A stretch of DNA of 40,149 nucleotides from Anaerolinea sp. (GTDB lineage: Bacteria > Chloroflexota > Anaerolineae > Anaerolineales > Anaerolineaceae), in NCBI GenBank assembly GCA_029975055.1, contig JARKPU010000011.1, positions 1 to 40,149 on the forward strand. Reading direction: 5' to 3'. Every line of letters begins with the position of its first letter. Positions within the stretch are counted from its first letter, which is position 1. The notes below the pieces were generated by a model. It was given only the letters and a program-made list of their open reading frames with translations, searched no databases and was not told the origin of the DNA. Made by a program: the position numbers and the translations under genes. This document shows, one piece after another, positions 1 to 7,273 of the stretch.

Positions 1-1
1 A

Positions 2-469
2 GCGCCCCACGCCCGCGTGCGCTTTGTGAACAACACCATCATCGCCGCAGTCGATGGGATTTCAACCGGCAACGGGTTGGATTGGGAGATTCGGAACAAC
101 TCCATCCAGGCCAAGACCGCGGTCGTGATGGACGCGGGCGCCAGGCGCATCCTGGTATCCCAAAATACGCTTCAGGGGTTCATTGGCGTCTTCCTGCGTG
201 GAACTGCTCAGGCCGGCGTAGTCAACAACCGCATCCAGGCCGGTTGGCAGGGAGTCCTGGTTGGGTCTGGCGCCGATGGCAACCTGATCGTCGCCAACCG
301 GATCGTCAACGTGGAAATGGCGGGCATCGCCTTTGAAGGGGACAATGCCAAGAACAACGTCCACGGCAACATCGTGACGTGCCTGGCAGGGAGCGATTGT
401 GCGGCGGTGAGCGCCGATGAGGAGACTCTGCAGCTGAATAAGATCAGCGGCAACCTCTTGAGGAAGTGA
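2..469 (+). CDS. right-handed parallel beta-helix protein, C-terminal part (5' truncated by window edge)
   Basis: The reading frame is open to the left edge of the window, so only the C-terminal part (about 155 residues) is present. The protein is built of short asparagine-rich repeats such as NNTI, NNSI, NTLQG, NNRIQ, NRIVN and NKISGN, spaced about 22-25 residues apart. This is the pattern of PbH1 turns in pectate-lyase/NosD-like beta-helices, where each coil ends in an Asn ladder. Proteins of this fold are usually secreted or surface-located and bind or cleave polysaccharide, but no catalytic residue can be assigned from the fragment. A GTG at 17 could serve as an internal start, but the repeat pattern argues for truncation. 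The gene converges with the oxidoreductase that ends 5 bp downstream. Confidence 0.7.
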   Translation, partial: APHARVRFVNNTIIAAVDGISTGNGLDWEIRNNSIQAKTAVVMDAGARRILVSQNTLQGFIGVFLRGTAQAGVVNNRIQAGWQGVLVGSGADGNLIVANRIVNVEMAGIAFEGDNAKNNVHGNIVTCLAGSDCAAVSADEETLQLNKISGNLLRK

Positions 470-473
470 CGCT

Positions 474-1313
474 TCAGAGCGCCTTCGGCGGGCCGCGGCG
501 GATGTGCGCAAGGACTTCCGCCTCATCCATATTCCACAGGCCGTCGATGAACCAGGTGGCCCCGGCCTCGGCCCACGGGCCGACGGCGTCTTGCGCCTGC
601 TGTAAACTCATGCCCTTTGTGGCGCCCTCGGCCACGTAGTCGAACGGCGTGGTGAGGGTGCGGTTGGCCTCGATGTAGGCTTTCACCTCGCGCAGGTCGG
701 CCGGGAGCACATTCTCGAACTGCCCCTGGGCGTTGATTTTGTTCATCAACAGCCCGTCGGCTTTGAGCACGCGCTGCATCGATTTCATCCGCGGCCAGAC
801 GCCCACCACCCACAACGGGATGCGCGGCTGCTGGACGGGCCTGGGCGGGAAGTGCTGCAGGTCCATCTGCGTCAGCTTCACATGGTAGTGCCTGCCGTCG
901 TAGTCGAACTGCTTGCGCTGGTAGAGCAGCGTGAGGATGTCGATGGTCTCATCCAGCATCTCGGCGCGCGCTTTTTTATCGGTGACCTCGTCCGGGAAGG
1001 CCTGCCAGCCCATCCAGACGGCCCCGGCCCCCAGCCCGAGCGTCACCCGGCCGTTCGAGAGATGGTCGAGCGCCAGGCTCTCGCTGGCGAGCTTCCAGGG
1101 GATGCGCAGCGGAACCGGCGTGACCAGCGTACCCAGCCGGATGCGCTCGGTGACCATCGCGGCGGCGGCCAGGCAGATCATCGGGTCCTGGCACCAGATC
1201 GCATCGCCCAGGAAGGCCCCGTCCCAACCGGCCTGTTCGGCCTCGCGCACCAGGTTGGCGCCCGCGCGCGGGCTGCCATAGGGAATCGTCAGACCAAACT
1301 TGATTGTGTCCAT
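474..1313 (-). CDS. LLM-class flavin/F420-dependent oxidoreductase
   Basis: A 279-residue protein of the bacterial luciferase-like monooxygenase (LLM) superfamily, a TIM barrel using FMN or F420. It begins FGLTIPYGSPRAG, followed by EQAGWDGAFLGD, RIRLGTLVTPVPLRIPWKLA and LSNGRVTLGLGAG, the conserved strand and cofactor-loop pattern of the family. The substrate is unknown. An ATG at 1331 in the same frame is less likely to be the start: a TATAAT -10 box on this strand (1330-1335) overlaps it, whereas the ATG at 1313 has GGGAG at a 6-8 base spacing. The gene would then have a very short leader. A second, different LLM enzyme lies at 6350-7216. Confidence 0.85.
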   Translation of the reverse strand: MDTIKFGLTIPYGSPRAGANLVREAEQAGWDGAFLGDAIWCQDPMICLAAAAMVTERIRLGTLVTPVPLRIPWKLASESLALDHLSNGRVTLGLGAGAVWMGWQAFPDEVTDKKARAEMLDETIDILTLLYQRKQFDYDGRHYHVKLTQMDLQHFPPRPVQQPRIPLWVVGVWPRMKSMQRVLKADGLLMNKINAQGQFENVLPADLREVKAYIEANRTLTTPFDYVAEGATKGMSLQQAQDAVGPWAEAGATWFIDGLWNMDEAEVLAHIRRGPPKAL

Positions 1314-1329
1314 TTCCACTCCCGCATTC

Positions 1330-1335
1330 ATTATA
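1330..1335 (-). promoter_or_regulatory. candidate -10 box for the 474-1313 oxidoreductase
   Basis: TATAAT is read on the minus strand, 17 bases before the ATG at 1313. No convincing -35 box is visible. Its position excludes the upstream ATG at 1331 if it is used. Confidence 0.4.
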
Positions 1336-1469
1336 TAACTTCAGGGGAGCAGTGCGGATGTTTTGCCGGGCCCGCGCGCGGCCTGGCCTTGCGGACGCAG
1401 CCGCAGCAACTTTCCGCGCCGTCTCGCGTACATTAAGTGGTGCAGTACAACCAAAACACATCGAGGCAA

Positions 1470-1658
1470 ATGAAAATGACCAAACTTCTCTCACACTTTC
1501 TGATCGCTCTTTCTGCCGCGGCTGCCGCCGTGGTGACGGTCGTTCTGGCATCCGCGCGGCTGCGAAACCTCAAGAAGGACGTACAACCCGTTCCGCAAGA
1601 AGAACTCGACCCCCAAAAGGCCGACGAAATCACATCCACCTGGACTTTGCTGCATTAA
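1470..1658 (+). CDS. small single-pass membrane protein, unknown function
   Basis: A 62-residue protein starting MKMTKLLSHFLIALSAA. One hydrophobic helix (about residues 6-29, very alanine/valine rich) is followed by a charged tail (RLRNLKKD, then acidic EELDPQKADE). The ATG at 1470 is preferred over the in-frame GTG at 1437 because GAGG lies 4-7 bases upstream. It ends 19 bp before the next membrane-anchored protein on the same strand, and the two probably form a transcription unit. No family is recognised. The short length and single helix would suit a membrane-anchored accessory subunit, but that is speculation. Confidence 0.55.
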   Translation: MKMTKLLSHFLIALSAAAAAVVTVVLASARLRNLKKDVQPVPQEELDPQKADEITSTWTLLH

Positions 1659-1677
1659 GCCGAACAAGGAACACACA

Positions 1678-2271
1678 ATGAATCCTCAACGCCGTACCAT
1701 CGCCTGGGCCGGAGCCGCCCTGTTGGTTGTGCTCGCCGCCCTGGCCTTCAACCTGATCAGCTTCAACGTTATGTCGAGCCGGATGCAGCGAGACTCCAGC
1801 CTCGTCTCCATCGGAGCAGGCCCCGATGACCAACCCTTCCAACCAGACCTGACCGGGCTGGCCGTGGAAGGCAACGGGCGGCTGGAAAGCCCGCTCCAAA
1901 AACAGATGGCAAAGAACCTGGAAGGCCAGCCCGGCTTTGGAGCGATCCAGCCGGTTGATGAACCCGCCGGGCCGGCAGGCCGCCCGATGCTGCTGGTCAG
2001 AGTCGAGCCGCGGACGCTGCTCTGGACGCCGTTCTATTCTCGCGCCGACCTGCAGGTGACGGTGCTGTATGATTCCGAGGGTGATCTCTCATCGCTGATG
2101 GGCGATTCGGCGGTTGTGAAATCCAGCGAAGGCAAGCGGATCATCCAGCGCAAAGGCGACTTTACCTTTACCGATGTATCCTGGGGACTCATCTCCAAAC
2201 CGGGATATACGGATTACCTCGCCAGGGAGATCGCCAAGCAAATCGCCGCTGAACTGAAAGCGCAGAAATAA
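1678..2271 (+). CDS. membrane-anchored protein of unknown function
   Basis: A 197-residue protein with an N-terminal signal-anchor (about residues 8-29, IAWAGAALLVVLAALAFNLI) and a soluble, probably extracytoplasmic domain. The C-terminal half has alternating beta-strand patterns (MLLVRVEP, DLQVTVLYDSEG, GKRIIQRKGDFTFTDVSW) and ends in an amphipathic helix (YLAREIAKQIAAELKAQ). The strand-rich domain plus terminal helix recalls small lipoproteins of assembly machines, but there is no lipobox cysteine and no family is recognised. AAGGAA precedes the ATG. It sits 19 bp after the small membrane protein at 1470-1658, which argues for joint expression. Confidence 0.65.
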   Translation: MNPQRRTIAWAGAALLVVLAALAFNLISFNVMSSRMQRDSSLVSIGAGPDDQPFQPDLTGLAVEGNGRLESPLQKQMAKNLEGQPGFGAIQPVDEPAGPAGRPMLLVRVEPRTLLWTPFYSRADLQVTVLYDSEGDLSSLMGDSAVVKSSEGKRIIQRKGDFTFTDVSWGLISKPGYTDYLAREIAKQIAAELKAQK

Positions 2272-2289
2272 CGGCTCGCGTGTTTCCTT

Positions 2290-2327
2290 CTCAGTACAAC
2301 GCGGGGCAAAGCCCGCGTTGTACTGAG
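2290..2327. terminator. 38-bp perfect palindrome between convergent genes (bidirectional terminator or palindromic repeat)
   Basis: A 16-bp perfect inverted repeat (left arm CTCAGTACAACGCGGG, 2290-2305; right arm 2312-2327) encloses the loop GCAAAG. It lies between the rightward gene ending at 2271 and the leftward gene ending at 2346. There is no T-run on either side, so it may act as a bidirectional stem or be a mobile palindromic repeat. The GGGGCAAAGCCC core resembles the dispersed repeats at 14201, 18645 and 22050. Confidence 0.6.
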
Positions 2328-2345
2328 TAACGGACAGACAACCGC

Positions 2346-4217
2346 CTAATCGGCCAGCAGCGGGAACTCGGTGATGCGCAGGTTGGTGCAGCCGTAGGGG
2401 ATGAGCCGCAGCTCCTCGAGCGGCTCCGGCGAACGCTGCGGCCCGGCGGGCACATCGGCGGCGTTACCGCCGTCCATTCCCCAGCCCGGCAGGCGGCGGC
2501 CCATCACCCGCGCTTCCAGCGGGGCGCCCTGCGGTGAGAAGGGTACATCACCCAGCGGGCGCTCGATGAAGCGCACCTGGTTTTCCAGCCCGGCCGGGTT
2601 CAACAGCAGGGCGTAATTCCACGGCGTGGTGGGGTAAACCTCCCAATCGGCGTGTGGCAGCGCGCGCTGCGGGTTCTCGGCATTGATGCGCCGCCAATCC
2701 TCGCCGGGCGCAAGGGCAAAGACCAGCGGCCCGCGCCTGAGGGCCGCCGCGCCGTTAAAGCCCGGGGCCAGCTCCGGGCGCATCGGCAGGCGCAGGCTGA
2801 AGCGGCTTTGGCCCTGCCAGGCGCGCTCCAGGCGGTAGAACTGCCCCGCCGAGGGCGTGAGGGCCTCGCCGCCGATCTCCAGCCGCGCGCCCCCGGCCCA
2901 GGCCGGGATGCGCAGCCAAAGCGGAAAGCGCCGCGTCTCGCCCTCCGGCAGGGCCACGCTGAAGCGCAGCTCCTCGCGGAAGGGGTACTCCGTCTCGAGC
3001 GTCACCCGCACGGGGGCGCCGTCGATCTCCACCTCCACGCTGGAAGGCGCGTAGGCGGCCGCCGCCAGGCCGCCATCGGCGCTGCGCATCCACAGGTGGG
3101 CGGCGAACTTGGGCCAGCCCTGGCTGAGGTTGGCGGTGCAGCAGCCGTAGTTCGGCTCCACCCCAAACAGGTTCGATTCCGGCCCGTTGGCAACCCACGG
3201 GCGCGGGCGCAGGTTGCATTCCACCTGGTTCACCTGCTGGTCATACTGGTGCGCCCACATATCCGGCGAGAAGGTAGCCGGCAGGGCGTTGAAGATCACC
3301 TGCTCCAGGCGGTCGGCAAACGCCGGGTCGCCGTAGATCGAGATCAACCACTCCAGCGAGTAGGCATATTCGACCACCGCGCACAGTTCGCTGCCCTGCG
3401 TGGGGCGCTTGCCCGCCAGGCATTCGTCGCCGGTGAACATGCCCGTCACCATGCCGTGGTAGCGGTCGAGTTTCTCGTAGATATCATAGGCGGCGCGGTA
3501 GTCGGCCTCGGCGCCCGAAAGCCGCCACCACAACCCCTGCGCCTTGACCGCCATGGCGTTGTTGACCACGTGGCTCATGTAATTCCAGCGGAACTGCGGC
3601 GTGGCCCGGGTAAACGGCCAGCGCCGAAAGAATTCGGCCCAGTGAAAACCCTGCGCGTGCAGCTTTACCGCCAGTTCGAGCAGCCAGTCTTCGCCGCTGC
3701 GCTCGTAGAGATAGTAGATGGCGATCAGCCCTTCGAACCAGCGGAAGGAGCCCCAATTGAAGAGCGGGTGCAGGTCGATCTGCCGGTCCAGGTTGCGCAG
3801 GTTGGCTTCCAGAGCGCGCAGGGCGCGCTCGTCGCCGGCGGCCTGGTGATACTGGACGAGCACCTTGCCGATGAGCAGCACGGCCCACAGGTCGTAACCG
3901 GCCGGGACGCCCGGCCCGAGCCAGCCGTCTTCATCCTGGTGGTCGAGGATGTAGCCCACGTAACGCTGCGCCTTCGCCTTGAGGGCGGGGTCATCGAGGG
4001 TATAGGCCAGGGGGATGAGGCCGTCCAGCCAGTACGGGGCGCGCTCCCAGCCCTCGGCCTGCCCGCCGAACCAGGCGCTCTCTTGCACGTCGGGCCAGAA
4101 TTCGTCCAGGTGGCCGCTGATGCCATCGGCCTGGATGCGCAGCTGGCGCGCCAGCCAGCCCAGCGGGCGGATGCTGCCGAGCGGCAGCGGCGAATACTTG
4201 GTCGGTTGCAGGCTCAT
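2346..4217 (-). CDS. glycoside hydrolase family 127 (beta-L-arabinofuranosidase-like, DUF1680)
   Basis: A 623-residue protein, the usual length of the family. It has an N-terminal alpha/alpha barrel (LGSIRPLGWLARQL, YWLDGLIPLAYTL, DEDGWLGPG) and C-terminal beta-sandwich domains (RLEIGGEALTPSAGQFYRLER). The zinc-site residues known from GH127 are present with matching spacing: Glu277-x-Cys279 in GSELC and Cys359-Cys360 in YGCCTAN, followed by the hallmark QGWPKF. Glu265 (GDECL) is a plausible acid/base. Family members remove terminal beta-L-arabinofuranose from plant or hydroxyproline-rich glycans. No signal peptide is seen, so it probably acts on imported oligosaccharides. The ATG at 4217 has AGGAG eight bases upstream. 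It is last in the leftward run from 11.4 kb, 13 bp after the CPBP gene. Confidence 0.9.
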   Translation of the reverse strand: MSLQPTKYSPLPLGSIRPLGWLARQLRIQADGISGHLDEFWPDVQESAWFGGQAEGWERAPYWLDGLIPLAYTLDDPALKAKAQRYVGYILDHQDEDGWLGPGVPAGYDLWAVLLIGKVLVQYHQAAGDERALRALEANLRNLDRQIDLHPLFNWGSFRWFEGLIAIYYLYERSGEDWLLELAVKLHAQGFHWAEFFRRWPFTRATPQFRWNYMSHVVNNAMAVKAQGLWWRLSGAEADYRAAYDIYEKLDRYHGMVTGMFTGDECLAGKRPTQGSELCAVVEYAYSLEWLISIYGDPAFADRLEQVIFNALPATFSPDMWAHQYDQQVNQVECNLRPRPWVANGPESNLFGVEPNYGCCTANLSQGWPKFAAHLWMRSADGGLAAAAYAPSSVEVEIDGAPVRVTLETEYPFREELRFSVALPEGETRRFPLWLRIPAWAGGARLEIGGEALTPSAGQFYRLERAWQGQSRFSLRLPMRPELAPGFNGAAALRRGPLVFALAPGEDWRRINAENPQRALPHADWEVYPTTPWNYALLLNPAGLENQVRFIERPLGDVPFSPQGAPLEARVMGRRLPGWGMDGGNAADVPAGPQRSPEPLEELRLIPYGCTNLRITEFPLLAD

Positions 4218-4230
4218 GTTTCAGGCTCCT

Positions 4231-5109
4231 TTACAGTACCCACAATCCAATGATTTGGCCGAAGAACACCCCAAAAGCGTTGACCATAGTGTGCGCCGCC
4301 AGGCTGGCGGTGATGGTGCGCGAACGCCACGCCAGCGCTCCGAGCGCCAGCCCGCCAATGGGGATGGAAATCCAGAACGTCAAGGGTAAATCGCGGAGGT
4401 AGTAGGCGTGCCCCAGCAAGAAGAGAAAGGCCTGGAAGAGCAGAATCGCCGCATCGCGCCAGCCCTTCTTGCGCAAGATGCCCCACAAAAAGCCGCGAAA
4501 CACGGGCTCTTCCGTCACGGCGGCATAGCCAAGCTGCTGGGGGATGCGGATGAGGGCCGAGAGAAACCCAGCCATCGAAGGACCGAACAGGGTGTGAGAA
4601 GAGCGCAGGGTGAGGGCCGAGGGGACGCCCGTCACAAGGGCAAGCACCAGCCCGGCCAGGCTGCCCCAGGCCAGCCAGCGCGCTTCCTCGCGCAGGGAGG
4701 TCTTCCAGGACCAACCCGAAAGCTTGAGCGCCAGTACGAGGAGCAGGGCCAGCGCCAGGTAGCTGAAGCTGACGGGCCTGGGGAAGCTGTTCGGAGCGAA
4801 ATCTGCGCCCATCAGGTAAAGCATGAGCGGCATGAGCGGCTTGGCGGCCAGGATGAGGATCAACGCCAGCGGGGTGATGTGATAGTCGGCCAGGCGGCTG
4901 CGCTCGACCCATAAGAAGGCCAGGGTGAGCAGGTAGGTGCCGATATCAAAGACCAGCATGGCCCAATCGGGGGCCCTGCCTTTGAGCAGCACGATCCCGG
5001 CCCAGAAGGGGATGCGCAGGCACAGGAGGGCCGCCGCCAGGAGCGTGGTGAGCGAAACCCGCCATTTTGCGCGCGGGAAGGAGATTGGACCGCCTTGTTC
5101 AAGCTGCAT
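4231..5109 (-). CDS. CPBP-family intramembrane metalloprotease (CAAX protease-like)
   Basis: A 292-residue protein with about eight hydrophobic helices. The CPBP/Abi signature is in the second half: EEPVFRGFLWG (EExxxR), then FLFLLGHAY with the metal-binding His, and AAHTMVNAFG as the third motif. These residues line the glutamate-metal active site of Rce1-type proteases. The substrate is unknown; bacterial members process peptides or regulate membrane stress. The ATG at 5109 is chosen because GGGAG sits six bases upstream. The ATG at 5115 has that GGGAG directly abutting it, and longer frames run back into the neighbouring serine hydrolase gene. It is probably co-transcribed with the GH127 gene 13 bp downstream. 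Confidence 0.85.
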   Translation of the reverse strand: MQLEQGGPISFPRAKWRVSLTTLLAAALLCLRIPFWAGIVLLKGRAPDWAMLVFDIGTYLLTLAFLWVERSRLADYHITPLALILILAAKPLMPLMLYLMGADFAPNSFPRPVSFSYLALALLLVLALKLSGWSWKTSLREEARWLAWGSLAGLVLALVTGVPSALTLRSSHTLFGPSMAGFLSALIRIPQQLGYAAVTEEPVFRGFLWGILRKKGWRDAAILLFQAFLFLLGHAYYLRDLPLTFWISIPIGGLALGALAWRSRTITASLAAHTMVNAFGVFFGQIIGLWVL

Positions 5110-5124
5110 GGGCATCTCCCAAAC

Positions 5125-5238
5125 GCTTCCGCCAGATAAGCCTGGTGGTTTGTCAAATCTATCCCTGTGGTTTATTCCAGGCGCTACGCGCCTGAAATGA
5201 ACCACAGAATCACCTTTGACAGAGTACCAGGCGGAAGC
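5125..5238. repeat. ~114-bp imperfect palindrome (MITE-like)
   Basis: Two 44-base arms (5141-5184 and 5188-5231) match at 33 of 44 positions around the trinucleotide TAC, with perfect inner arms CAGGCGC/GCGCCTG. An outer pair, GCTTCCGC near 5125 and GCGGAAGC at 5231-5238, extends the structure with a 7-base asymmetry. It fills the gap between the serine hydrolase and CPBP genes and reaches the hydrolase stop codon. It carries no coding capacity. Confidence 0.65.
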
Positions 5239-6302
5239 TAATCGGCTGCCGGCAGGATCACATCGCGGATCATATTGAGAATCGGGTCCGCATCTTCGGC
5301 CTGGGCGGTGGTGACCACCACGAGGTTCGATGCCGGGTGCACGTAGATGAGCTGCCCGTAGCGCCCGATGGCGGAGTAAGAGCCGAGGCTTTCTTCCACC
5401 CACCACTGGTAGCCGTAATCCCAATCACCCTCGGCCTCGGCGTGCTTTTCGGTGGCCCGGCGCACCCAACCGGCCGAGACGATGCTCCGCCCCTGCCACT
5501 GGCCTTCTTGCAGGAAGAGCTGCCCCAGGCGGGCCATCTGGCGCGGGGTGAGGTAAAGCCCCCACCCGCCGATCAGGCTGCCCTCCGCGGAAGTGTCCCA
5601 GCGAGCATCTTCCAGCCCCAGCGGGCCGAGCAGGTACGTATCGGCATACTTGCGCGTGTCAGTGCCCGCCGCCGCGGCGAGGATGGCCGAGAGGACGTGC
5701 GAGCAGCCCGAGCAGTAGTTGAATTCACTGCCCGGCCGGCTGCGCATGGGCATATCGAGGACGAATTTGGCCCAGTGGTTGCTCATATACATGGCGCGGT
5801 AGATGGGGTCGCCCTCCGCCCAATCCAGCCCGGAGGTCATGGTGAGCAGGTTTTCCACCGTCATGGCCCGCTTTTGAGCATCCACCGCTGCGATTTCGAG
5901 CTCGGGGAAGTATTCCAGCACGGGGCGGTCCGTTCCCGGAATGACCCCCTGGTCGAGCGCAATGCCGATGAGCGTGGATGTGAAGCTCTTGGTGACCGAA
6001 AAAAGCTCATGCGGGGTTTCTTGCGTGAAGGATTTATAGTAGGTTTCGCTGACGAGCACGCCGTTGCGCAGGACGAGCAGGCTATCGAGGTTAAGGTCGC
6101 TCTGCTTGCCCAGCTCGGCGGCTTTGGCCAGGGCCGCCGGGTCCATGCCCTGTTCTTCGGGCGTGGACGTGGGCCAGTCGAAGGCTTCACCGGCCGCGGG
6201 CGTGGCGGTCAAGGTTTGCGCGGGCGCAGGCGCGGCGGTCGAACAGCCGGCAAGCAGCCCGAGCGCGGCGCAAAGGAGGAAAATGCGGAGGAGGTGTTTC
6301 AT
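5238..6302 (-). CDS. serine hydrolase, beta-lactamase class C/6-aminohexanoate-dimer hydrolase-like, lipoprotein
   Basis: A 354-residue protein with a lipoprotein signal (MKHLLRIFLLCAALGLLAGC, lipid Cys20), so it is anchored outside the membrane. The nucleophile motif is S102-V-T-K105 (FSVTKSF). The second motif centres on Tyr196 in FNYCSGCSH, the form seen in the NylB-like branch. The usual KTG/HTG triad is replaced by GRYGQLIYV, also common in that branch. Family members are esterases, amidases or D-aminopeptidases rather than true beta-lactamases, and the substrate here is unknown. AGGAGG lies shortly before the ATG. It sits 47 bp downstream of the LLM gene in the leftward run. Confidence 0.88.
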   Translation of the reverse strand: MKHLLRIFLLCAALGLLAGCSTAAPAPAQTLTATPAAGEAFDWPTSTPEEQGMDPAALAKAAELGKQSDLNLDSLLVLRNGVLVSETYYKSFTQETPHELFSVTKSFTSTLIGIALDQGVIPGTDRPVLEYFPELEIAAVDAQKRAMTVENLLTMTSGLDWAEGDPIYRAMYMSNHWAKFVLDMPMRSRPGSEFNYCSGCSHVLSAILAAAAGTDTRKYADTYLLGPLGLEDARWDTSAEGSLIGGWGLYLTPRQMARLGQLFLQEGQWQGRSIVSAGWVRRATEKHAEAEGDWDYGYQWWVEESLGSYSAIGRYGQLIYVHPASNLVVVTTAQAEDADPILNMIRDVILPAAD

Positions 6303-6349
6303 AGCGGCATTCCCTGTGGCACAGGCCGGGGGACGAAAAACGGAACGGT

Positions 6350-7216
6350 TTACAGCCCCATCTCACGGGCAAATTGCTCTAGCGCGCCGATGTGCCCGGC
6401 CGGGGTGGTGAACCCGCAGCCGGTGGTGATCAGCGAGAGGTGCGTGGCCCCGGCGGCCTGCCAGCCGCCGACCTTGCGCCGCCATTCGGCGGGGTCGCCC
6501 TTGCCGAAGGACAGGCGCGCTTCCAACCCAAAGCCCGCGCGGCTGCGGCCGGCCTGTTCCAGGGCCGATTCCAGCAGGTCCAGGCCGGGGCGGGCTTCCT
6601 CGGCGCTGGCGTAGAGGGGCATCCAGCCATCGCCGATGCGCGCGGCGCGGCGGATGGCGGGTTCGGACTGCCCGCCGAACCAGATGGGGATGGGCCGCTG
6701 CACCGGCAGCGGGTTGATGCCCGCGTCTGGGATGTTGTGCCAGGGGCTTTCGTGCTGCACCAGCGGCTGAGTCCACAGTCGGCGCAGCAGCTCCACCTGC
6801 TCATCCACGCGCCGCCCGCGGGTGTGGAATTCGGCGCCCAGCGAGATATACTCGATCTCGTTCCAACCCAGGCCCACCCCCAGGCGCAGCCGCCCGCCGG
6901 AAAGCACGTCTAGCCCGGCGGCCTGCTTGGCCGCCAGCACCGTCTGGCGCTGCGGCAGGAGCAGCACGCAGGTTTCGAACTCGATCTTGCGGGTGACGCC
7001 TGCCATGAAGCTGAAGAGCACGAACGGCTCGTGAAAGGGCGTGCGGTAGGTGACCCAGCCCGTCCAGCCGCCCGGGCGCTGCGGATTGGGGCCAATGACG
7101 TGGTCATCCGCGCCGATGTGGGCATAGCCGAGCTGCTCGGCCGTTTGAGCGTAATCGCGGATGGCCTGCGGGTCGTTGCCAAATTCAAATTGAGGGTAGA
7201 TCACGCCAATGCGCAT
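6350..7216 (-). CDS. LLM-class F420/FMN-dependent oxidoreductase
   Basis: A 288-residue member of the luciferase-like family: MRIGVIYPQFEFGNDP at the N-terminus, then YAQTAEQLGYAHIGADDHV, FETCVLLLPQRQTVLAAKQAAGLDVLSGGRLRLGVGLGWNEIEY, and PIPIWFGGQSEPAIRRAARIGDGWMP. The last two blocks are the classic cofactor-binding loops. It is only distantly similar to the paralogue at 474-1313. The start at 7216 is preceded by GGAAAGGACCC, a leader sequence shared with three other genes here. It is 57 bp downstream of the nucleotidyltransferase gene. The substrate is unknown. Confidence 0.88.
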   Translation of the reverse strand: MRIGVIYPQFEFGNDPQAIRDYAQTAEQLGYAHIGADDHVIGPNPQRPGGWTGWVTYRTPFHEPFVLFSFMAGVTRKIEFETCVLLLPQRQTVLAAKQAAGLDVLSGGRLRLGVGLGWNEIEYISLGAEFHTRGRRVDEQVELLRRLWTQPLVQHESPWHNIPDAGINPLPVQRPIPIWFGGQSEPAIRRAARIGDGWMPLYASAEEARPGLDLLESALEQAGRSRAGFGLEARLSFGKGDPAEWRRKVGGWQAAGATHLSLITTGCGFTTPAGHIGALEQFAREMGL

Positions 7217-7273
7217 TAGGGGGTCCTTTCCTGTTACGGCGGGGAGGGCGCCGGTTTGCGTCGCGGGGCCGCC

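Noticed and set aside
2652..4253. 533-codon open frame on the plus strand opposite the GH127 gene
   Set aside because: Antisense shadow of a GC-rich gene: Arg/Ala/Gly/Pro/His-rich translation, no domain, no ribosome-binding site, and the opposite strand encodes a clear family.
4231..5424. Longer N-terminus for the CPBP protease
   Set aside because: It would cross the palindrome and run into the serine hydrolase gene; a good ribosome-binding site supports the ATG at 5109.
5238..6302. Antibiotic-resistance beta-lactamase
   Set aside because: The YCSG and GRYGQ motifs match the esterase/6-aminohexanoate hydrolase branch and not class C beta-lactamases with YxN and KTG.
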